Assembly (NCBI RefSeq): GCF_001949145.1
Contig: NW_019091396.1
Coordinates: 1 to 64,000, forward strand
Length of the DNA: 64,000 nucleotides
Direction: 5' to 3'
From: Acanthaster planci
Lineage: Eukaryota > Echinodermata > Asteroidea > Valvatida > Acanthasteridae
This document shows positions 60,032 to 64,000 of this stretch, piece by piece. The translations under genes were made by a program, and so were the position numbers. Under the pieces are notes generated by a model. The model saw only the letters and a list, made by a program, of their open reading frames with translations, made no database searches and had not been told where the DNA came from. The first letter of the stretch is position 1. Every line of letters starts with the position of its first letter.

Positions 60032-60294
60032 AGGCCGTTTTCCAATACTCAACTTCGTCTCCGTCTCAGGCTTCGTCCCCGAAACGAATCCCCGATTGTA
60101 GGCCTGAAGCGTTGAAATCAAATTGGATTACTGTACGTTTTTGCTCTTTTGCACCTTATTTAATGTTTTGTGGCACTGTTAGACTAATTAGTGCGCTTAC
60201 AGCTTCAAAGCAAGGTCTTAAACCCCCCCAAAACAAAAGCAAAAAACAGTTGAAGCCTGAGATGGAGCCGAAGTTGAGTATTGGAAAATGGCCC
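60032..60294. mobile_element. MITE family A, copy 2
   Basis: Termini AGGCCG followed by TTTTCCAATACTCAACTTCG, and the complement of CGAAGTTGAGTATTGGAAAA. It has the same orientation and interior as copy 1 (for example GGCACTGTTAGACTAATTAG against GGCACTGTCAGATTGATTAC), with extra A/C-rich bases inside. Confidence 0.92.
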
Positions 60295-61131
60295 ACGGCC
60301 AGCCAAAGATGAACCGAAATAGGCGAGTGCAAATCATGTATCCTGTTGAACGTTACAGTGAGAATTTGTATGAAGTTTATCGTAGAAATTAATTTTCCAT
60401 TTTTGGTGAAAAGTCGAATGGTGGCGCTTCTCATGGTAGAAACTTGGACCAGTGTCGGTTAGTGTTGTCTTCGACACCTCGACGTTCGAAACCTAGACCA
60501 CGACATTGGCCGTGTTTGTTTCGCACGGATCTGGATCGCGACCAGTGATCTGTCGCTGGTTTTTGGACACCAAGACTCGCTTAATGGATGGTGCGAACCA
60601 GCGTCAGGATCACTGGCCGAGGTCCAGATCCGCGTGAAATAAAACGGGCTACTAACAAAGTCCGATACCGGGGAGCCAGTTTCCTAGAGCTGCTTAAAAA
60701 ATGGACCCCTAATGTCTGAAATTGCCTTTATCCCATGTACATGTACACCAACAGTGCGCAAAGGCACGTAGCCGTGGGGAGGGGGGCAAACTTCAAAACA
60801 TGCTAAGGTTCATCAGAGGGGCAGTCCAGACTTTATGGGCCAAACTCACCCACAGCCCAAGCTTTGTCTGGTGATACCCTGACGGGCTCATACTCGTGTT
60901 TCCTAGCTTCGCCCAGCTGGTAGAGACGAGCCGTGGGGTTAAGGTTCTTGCTATGACGGTGTCTCACAGTGTGAATAGTGCCTGTCTGTTTCCTATGCCC
61001 CAGTCATAGCTTTACCTACCAGTGGCTAGTGAGCCATGGCTAGCACGTCAGGCAACAGTAGAATATAATTCGCTTAGCAAAACACAAAATAATAAACACT
61101 CCACTGCTAAGTGCTTAATGAAGGAGACCTA
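60295..61131. other. Intergenic, nothing recognised
   Basis: No exon is supported. GATCACTGG-type words recur at 60540-60625 in both orientations and may be an old inverted repeat (CGGATCTGGATCGCGACCAG against the complement of GGCCGAGGTCCAGATCCGCG). Confidence 0.45.
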
Positions 61132-61135
61132 TTAA

Positions 61136-61593
61136 CCTTAAAAGAGCCGGGTCATTTTGGTTCCTCTCACAGCCGGTTGGGGCGGGTTCCGTCCTCCTAG
61201 GAACTCGACCGTGCCGCGCTCGATTTTTTTTGAAAATTAGCAGGCATGTGAAAACACTCATAACATGTATTACAAAATTTAGTACGATGTTTGCAGTCAA
61301 TCTCACGAATGGTTTTGTTGCGGTGATTTGTAGTTCAAGGCTAAATGCGTGCCAGCCCATACGCATTGGGCGTCGCAGTTAGAAATAGCATAGAGTTCTC
61401 GTTGACCCGTCTAGGAAAAAAAATTGGTGCTACGCAAGAATGGTAGATGCAACTTTCGCAAAACTGATGTCAAAATGAGAGCAACGAGTTTCTGTAAAAC
61501 CTCGTAAAGGCTCAGCTTCTGAACAAAATGCACTGCGGAGGTATATCGGAAAAAGTCGGGAGGGGGCGGATTCCGCCCCGGCTCTTTTAGGGT
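61136..61593. mobile_element. piggyBac-like MITE flanked by TTAA
   Basis: TTAA at 61132-61135 and 61594-61597 flank inverted termini CCTTAAAAGAGCCGGG and, as complement, ACCCTAAAAGAGCCGGGG. TTAA duplications are the hallmark of piggyBac transposition. The right arm has an internal GGGGCGGATTCCGCCCC palindrome. No transposase. Confidence 0.8.
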
Positions 61594-61597
61594 TTAA

Positions 61598-62519
61598 AGT
61601 AATAGGGCAAGTGTACATCCGGTAAAATCTGTCAAAAGCAAAAGATTGTATTTCTACAAGCTTCGATCGCCCACGCGAAAATTATACAGGCAGTATTGTG
61701 GTATTATGCGTGTTAATTGTCACGATTTTGTGTCTTAAGTTGCACAGATAAATTGTGCTACGAATTCCAGTTTCATCTGGTCAAAGTTATGAGCTGCCCC
61801 AGGAACCAAATTATATCTAACTACACTCCCGTCATTAAGGGCGTCGAGGAGGGCTGGGGGTTAATCTCAAGGGTGGGGGCTGGGGCTTTGCCTCGGTTTG
61901 GATAAAAATGAAAAATAAACAAGGGGAAAAGGAAACAACACCTAAGAAAGTTGAAAGGGGGGAACTTGGGTGCAAATCCCCAACTTGCAAGAAACCTCCT
62001 TGGAAATGGCCCCATTGCACCACTGAAAGATAGGCCTATCTGACGATGAATCTGAAATATTATTACGGTGGTTTCGAATGCAGCCTGGAATTAAGACCCA
62101 GTGGAACAGGCATTTGTTGATCTGAATTAATGCACACGACAGTTCAGGCTCATGCATGATAGCTTAAACGCACGTGAAGAGCTTATAGCTTAGGCTACAC
62201 AAATATCTTGCATTCTTTGCCTATGCAGTAGAGATTGGTCAAAGTAAATAGACTTCATATTCACCCAAGTATTTGTGGTCAAACTATATGTACGCCCGAC
62301 CTGTCTTGTCCAAAATAATTATCAAAATGAATTCTAAAAAGTGTCAAAGACGTTTAAAGCCTCGATAAAACAAAATGAACACTACCGTTTAAACTGTTAC
62401 ATTACAGTCATGTTTGAAATAACAAGGTCTAAAAAAGACTTCCATTAAAGAAATCTGAAAGTGAAAATTATAAGTATGAACAATATTTTAAAAGCCTTTT
62501 TCTTTGTGTTACTTGACAG
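61598..62519. other. Intergenic or 5' intron of the next gene
   Basis: No exon was seen. The last 25 bases are a pyrimidine-rich splice acceptor, so some upstream non-coding exon of the next gene should exist, possibly here or further left. Confidence 0.5.
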
Positions 62520-62606
62520 CGATGCCTAAATCTTTCCTGATCAAGAAACGAGGAAACCCATCGGGGGCAGAAGGAAGAAAGCACACTCCAGCCTCAAATG
62601 AAAGAG
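62520..62606 (+). CDS. SNAG-domain coding exon of a second Ovo/Snail-class zinc-finger gene
   Basis: The ATG at 62522 opens MPKSFLIKKRGNPSGAEG and continues to TPASNER plus one base at donor GAG/gtaagc. A good acceptor (TTTGTGTTACTTGACAG) precedes it by two bases. The SNAG consensus is M-P-[RK]-x-F-L-[VI]-K-[KR]. SNAG peptides bind LSD1-type co-repressors and always sit at the extreme N-terminus of Snail, Gfi1, Insm or Ovo proteins. MPK.FLIK is closest to the Ovo/Svb start. The exon ends in phase 1, like exon 1 of the Ovo gene upstream. The rest of the gene is beyond the right edge. Snail, Scratch or Gfi1 identity is not excluded. Confidence 0.78.
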
Positions 62607-62880
62607 GTAAGCCCGGTCAGGTAATCAGGCAAACAGGCAGGAAAACAGGCGGGTAAAACAGGCAGGGAAACGGGCATGCAGGCAAGCGGTAAACAGGCAG
62701 GCAAAACGGACAGGCAGGCAGGCAAACGGACAGGCGGGCAGAAAAATTGTAGCAGGTAGGCAGGCAAAGAGGCAGGAAAAACAGGCAAACGGGCAGGTGG
62801 GCAGGTAGGCAGGCAGGGAAACGGACAGGCAGGCAGGCAAACGGGCAGGCAGGCAGAAATTTGTAGCAGGAAGGCAAGCA
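62607..62880. repeat. GGCA-rich degenerate minisatellite
   Basis: Imperfect repeats of GGCAGGCAAACGGACAGGC begin right after the splice donor of the SNAG exon. They give long open frames of Cys/Leu/Pro on the minus strand, which are artefacts of the repeat. Confidence 0.93.
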
Positions 62881-63521
62881 ATATTCTCTTATTATTGTTA
62901 ACAGCCACTTTTCCCTTCATTTGACGAACGTGAGATTTAACGACATTTAGTGCCTGCCCTGTCGTAGCTACAAACAGGGACCATTGGAAGTCGTGCAGGT
63001 GAGAGATACATACGCGGCTCAGGAAAAAAAGCTACGTTTGTACATACGGGCATACGGAGGTGAATCGGACTTCGCTCACAGTATGTGGGATGAAGTAACT
63101 ACACGAAGCCGTGATTTAAAACTACCCAGTGTTTAATGAGCCGCGAACATAATCAGGTACACGTGCCGTTTCTGTATAACGCGCTTGCCTATACGGAAGC
63201 CGTAGGCGGTTTCGTACATTTGCCGTAGACATGATCAAGCCGTAGTAAAGTACGTTCGGGCGCGGCCCTATAAACTTTGTAAATTTTTCTTGTTCTACAA
63301 AAGTGTTCACTATATCCTTTAACTATGCACCAGAAATCTCTTTTTAAGAAGGTGCTGTGGTTTTACAGCCACGCTTGGCCATCACATGAACGATTCCAAT
63401 AATTAGCTATGTAAAGAAGCAATGTTCTCTGTGTCCTTGGTGTGGACCTGAATCGTTTAGATCCGCGACTGGTTGCAGCGCAGTTTCCAAACAAGACAAT
63501 CTCTGCTGATATATATACCAG
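62881..63521. other. Non-coding, nothing recognised
   Basis: This is presumably intron of the SNAG-exon gene. No repeat or exon could be delimited. Confidence 0.5.
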
Positions 63522-63692
63522 GCAAGATATGGGACGGAGGGGTACCCCCCTTACCTGTCCAACCCTTGTACACACTCTAGACTATTGTTACCTAACACAT
63601 CCCCCCTCGAAGTCTGTAAAGGATTCATGAGATTCTGATCAAAAAATGACCAACCCAAAGGCGGGGGGGGTTCTCTCCGTCCCATATCTTGC
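63522..63692. mobile_element. MITE family C, complete copy
   Basis: Inverted termini GCAAGATATGGGACGGAG followed by a C run at the left, and by a G run before their complement at the right. TGCTGATATATA (63504-63515) and TGCTGATATACA (63699-63710) lie outside each end as a possible target duplication. Confidence 0.82.
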
Positions 63693-63860
63693 TTCAAATG
63701 CTGATATACAGCAAAGTTGGCAAACAGCACATTCCACCGACTTTCCCCGTGTCTGAGCTTTGTCTCTGTAATGAAATTGGCACAGCATCCCATGTGAAGT
63801 AACAGAAAAGATTTGAAAGAGGTGATATCCCTTCAGAGTGATGAGAGCATGGATATACCC

Positions 63861-63953
63861 AGCAAGAAATGATACCGAGGGGTACCCCCCCAACNNNNNN
63901 NNNNNNNNNNNNNNNNNNNNNNNNTTCTCTCTGTCTCGTACCTTGCTGCATAT
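63861..63953. mobile_element. MITE family C, diverged copy containing a gap
   Basis: Left end AGCAAGAAATGATACCGAGG then GGTACCCCCC, right end complement AGCAAGGTACGAGACAGAGA. The gap 63895-63924 replaces the centre. Confidence 0.7.
63895..63924. other. Assembly gap (30 N)
   Basis: This is a short run of N inside a family C element, next to a C run. Confidence 0.99.
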
Positions 63954-64000
63954 GAGCATGGAGGAAGGACACAGGAGTTTAAACTGTCTGGCTACAACAT

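Noticed and set aside
60016-60312. Peptide LMFCGTVRLISALTASK shared with 39324-39420
   Set aside because: It lies wholly inside MITE family A, and the matching peptides follow from matching DNA.
62594-62920. Minus-strand Cys/Leu/Pro-rich open frames
   Set aside because: They arise from the GGCA minisatellite in three frames at once, so the repeat explains them.
1-64000. tRNA or rRNA genes
   Set aside because: I looked for T-loop words of the GGTTCGAATC type and found none in a tRNA-like context. No rRNA-like segment was seen. A tRNAscan run would settle it.

Overview
The window is eukaryotic and gene-poor. It carries multi-exon genes with GT/AG introns, AT-rich non-coding DNA, many short inverted-repeat mobile elements and three assembly gaps (32809-33346, 45981-46166, 63895-63924). 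The gene set (axonemal dynein, a PROSER3-like protein, a Bsx homeobox gene, an Ovo zinc-finger gene) is animal. The abundance of TACATGTACA and AGGCCTA words, plus the MITE load, suggests a marine invertebrate deuterostome. An echinoderm such as a sea star is my best guess; a hemichordate, amphioxus or lophotrochozoan cannot be excluded from the sequence alone.

Layout. (1) 1-5116, minus strand: the first five coding exons (272 residues) of an axonemal dynein heavy chain. The gene runs off the left edge. (2) About 7.07-7.39 kb: a probable divergent promoter, with an outward-facing YY1-like ATGGCGG motif on each strand and a degenerate X-box between them. (3) 7601-22043, plus strand: an eight-exon PROSER3-like gene, whose modelled exons join in frame to give about 808 residues. 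Its 3' half is well supported and its first three exons are tentative. (4) 24989-29978, plus strand: a complete three-exon Bsx/bsh-type homeobox gene (266 residues). It has an eh1 repressor motif near the N-terminus and the homeodomain split at position 44/45. (5) 30-41 kb: intergenic DNA full of MITEs and nested insertions. (6) 41654-55733, plus strand: a three-exon Ovo/OVOL zinc-finger gene (1119 residues) with four C-terminal zinc fingers and no SNAG domain at its modelled N-terminus. (7) 62520-62606, plus strand: a small exon encoding an Ovo/Snail-type SNAG peptide and ending in the same intron phase as exon 1 of the Ovo gene. It is probably the first coding exon of a second Ovo-like gene to the right.

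The genes do not form an operon or pathway. The dynein and PROSER3-like genes are head to head and could share a promoter. Bsx and Ovo are developmental transcription factors with large introns and wide non-coding flanks.

Non-coding structure: at least six families of short inverted-repeat elements (some with recognisable target duplications), two satellites that both show a three-unit higher-order period, several near-perfect hairpins, and poly-G/poly-C runs near assembly gaps. All repeat calls were made by eye. Family names A-F are mine.
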